From the NCBI GenBank assembly GCA_947579665.1, contig OX388352.1, forward strand, positions 33,164,216 through 33,228,215: a stretch of DNA of 64,000 nucleotides, given 5' to 3'. The translations under genes were made by a program, and so were the position numbers. The notes beneath the pieces were generated by a model that was given only the letters and a program-made list of their open reading frames with translations, made no database searches and was not told where the DNA came from. Every line of letters starts with the position of its first letter. The first letter of the stretch is position 1. Shown here in pieces: positions 62,820 to 64,000 of the stretch. This DNA is from Sympetrum striolatum (Eukaryota > Arthropoda > Insecta > Odonata > Libellulidae).

Positions 62820-64000
62820 AAAGTACCTTTAACCCTTTCCTCAAGACAAGGTTTTCCAGAATTCTGGGAATTATACCCTTTACATTTGTGAGTTCTACCA
62901 GAAAAAGCTTCTGTCTCTGATCATGAATGAAACTTTATGCTTCTATTTACAACTGTCTTTAATAATTACGACGTCATATCTTCGTGTTGCACTATACCCA
63001 CCTAGTTTCGCGATTTATTTCATCCACCACTTTGTATTTCTCCCATATCGTGGAATTCGCCTTAGGACCCATTCGGTTGAAGACATTTTTCCTACAAAAA
63101 TCTCGTGTTATATTTATGAATACATATTACACAGGCAAGAAATTTTATGTGGCAATGCCATCGACTCGGACCAAACCTGGCCTATAAAGGGGTCAAATTA
63201 ATTAATCCTTTTCCATTACTTATCATTACGATTTCACCATTAAACCCTTTATCAAACTTTCCGAAATATTAACATAAATTTTTTTCTCGATTTATGTGTT
63301 CTTTGACCCTTCCACTTAGTTAAATTTATCCGATTTTCAAAGTTTTTCATTCGCTATTTTTTCGCGCTGTTTGCTTTTCTATCGTCGATGCAATCGTGAT
63401 CCACTCAGTAGGCCCACAGTAATTGACATAGAGCCTTTTCAGTCCCCATAAATGAATAAGATGACGGAAGCTGACTTTTAAAAATGAATGAGCCACTTCT
63501 CAAACGAAATTGAAATTTTCTTTTCCGGAGGCTGTCGAAAAATATCATCGGTTACTCCTCATCGGATTGAGAGACATACGTCAACGATGACTCAGTTAAA
63601 CTTCTAAAGAGAGACGTAGCAGCAGCAATATGAGCCTATGAATCGCGATTTTTTTTTTACCGAATCAACAGTCGTTATTCGAATTTGAAGCAGGGTTGCA
63701 ATTGAATCGTATGACAGTAATTTTAATTTTAAACTGACATCCACACGATTAGAAAAAGTCATGATTTTTTCTTCTATAATAATCCTAATGAAAAATCTCA
63801 CACGAAAAATCCACGTTGTCTAGGTAAACACGTAACGTGATAAAATATTAGTCTGGCACCATAGAAAGGAAAAAATCGTGTTGTTGTCTCATATCTTGGC
63901 AACTTCCGTAAGAATTTCATTGTTTGCCACTGGTTTCGACAAGGAGGCACGAAAAAATCTGAATCAGAGTTCTAATTGAATCGTATGAAGTCACCTTTTC
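62820..64000. other. AT-rich DNA, no gene seen
   Basis: Overlapping frames at 62923-63201 and 62984-63187 read the same DNA in two frames and look random. No repeat or regulatory structure was recognised up to the window end. Confidence 0.5.

Noticed and set aside
1..64000. CRISPR array, bacterial operons or ribosome binding sites
   Set aside because: No regularly spaced identical repeats, no long intergenic-free gene runs; the sequence has eukaryotic splice sites, SINEs and LINEs.

Overview
This is an AT-rich, intron- and repeat-dominated stretch of animal nuclear DNA. No continuous protein-coding gene of normal length can be supported. Nearly all open frames are 60-105 codons, which is what chance gives at this base composition. 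Arthropod origin, probably an insect, is an inference from three things: the style of the decayed LINE reverse transcriptases, the tRNA-derived SINEs, and a TCAGTC initiator with upstream CCAAT boxes at the best promoter. I cannot name the species.

Region 1 (about 2975-23735) is the most remarkable part. It is a very large, interrupted, imperfect palindrome. Matching blocks in opposite orientation nest around a centre near 15.28 kb: 2975-4010 with 22715-23735, 10040-10720 with 20180-20815, 11865-11995 with 20040-20170, and 12060-14170 with 16390-18500. Read by eye, the arms are roughly 85-97 percent identical. Each inner arm carries the same promoter (two CCAAT boxes, an initiator and a short 5' exon ending in CAG|GTGAGT) pointing outward, and exon-like blocks with good splice sites follow outward in the same order. 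This looks like a head-to-head duplicated gene pair, perhaps encoding a small secreted protein on the right and a decaying copy on the left. The unique 2.1 kb centre (14230-16330) holds DRE, YY1-like and E2F-like sites. The left arm is interrupted by a degenerate tandem array (about 10840-11710) whose units of about 165 bp each carry a tRNA T-arm/Pol III B-box-like motif.

Region 2 (23740-46250) is transposon-rich. It holds 5'-truncated LINE 3' ends that share one conserved GC-rich 3' hairpin (25985, 36203, 44432; a fourth lies at 56083). It also holds an older LINE piece with an FVDD box (29925-30640), a fragment of another LINE family (45840-46230), a complete 320-bp pogo/Tigger-like MITE with TA target duplication (31884-32203), three SINE copies with a tRNA-like head, and three perfect-stem hairpins (40835, 42431, 43444).

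Region 3 (46250-64000) is mostly unassigned AT-rich DNA. It contains a DNA transposon of about 1 kb with inverted ends of about 30 bp (53930-54942), a LINE 3' end, a Tc1-like foldback (61358-61438), an inverted tRNA-like element (62640-62815), and a few GC-richer single-copy islands (near 47.4, 50.5-51.2, 57.0 and 60.2 kb) that could be promoters or conserved noncoding DNA. Coordinates of repeat edges are approximate unless an exact motif position is given. All identities and matches were read by eye, with no alignment software.
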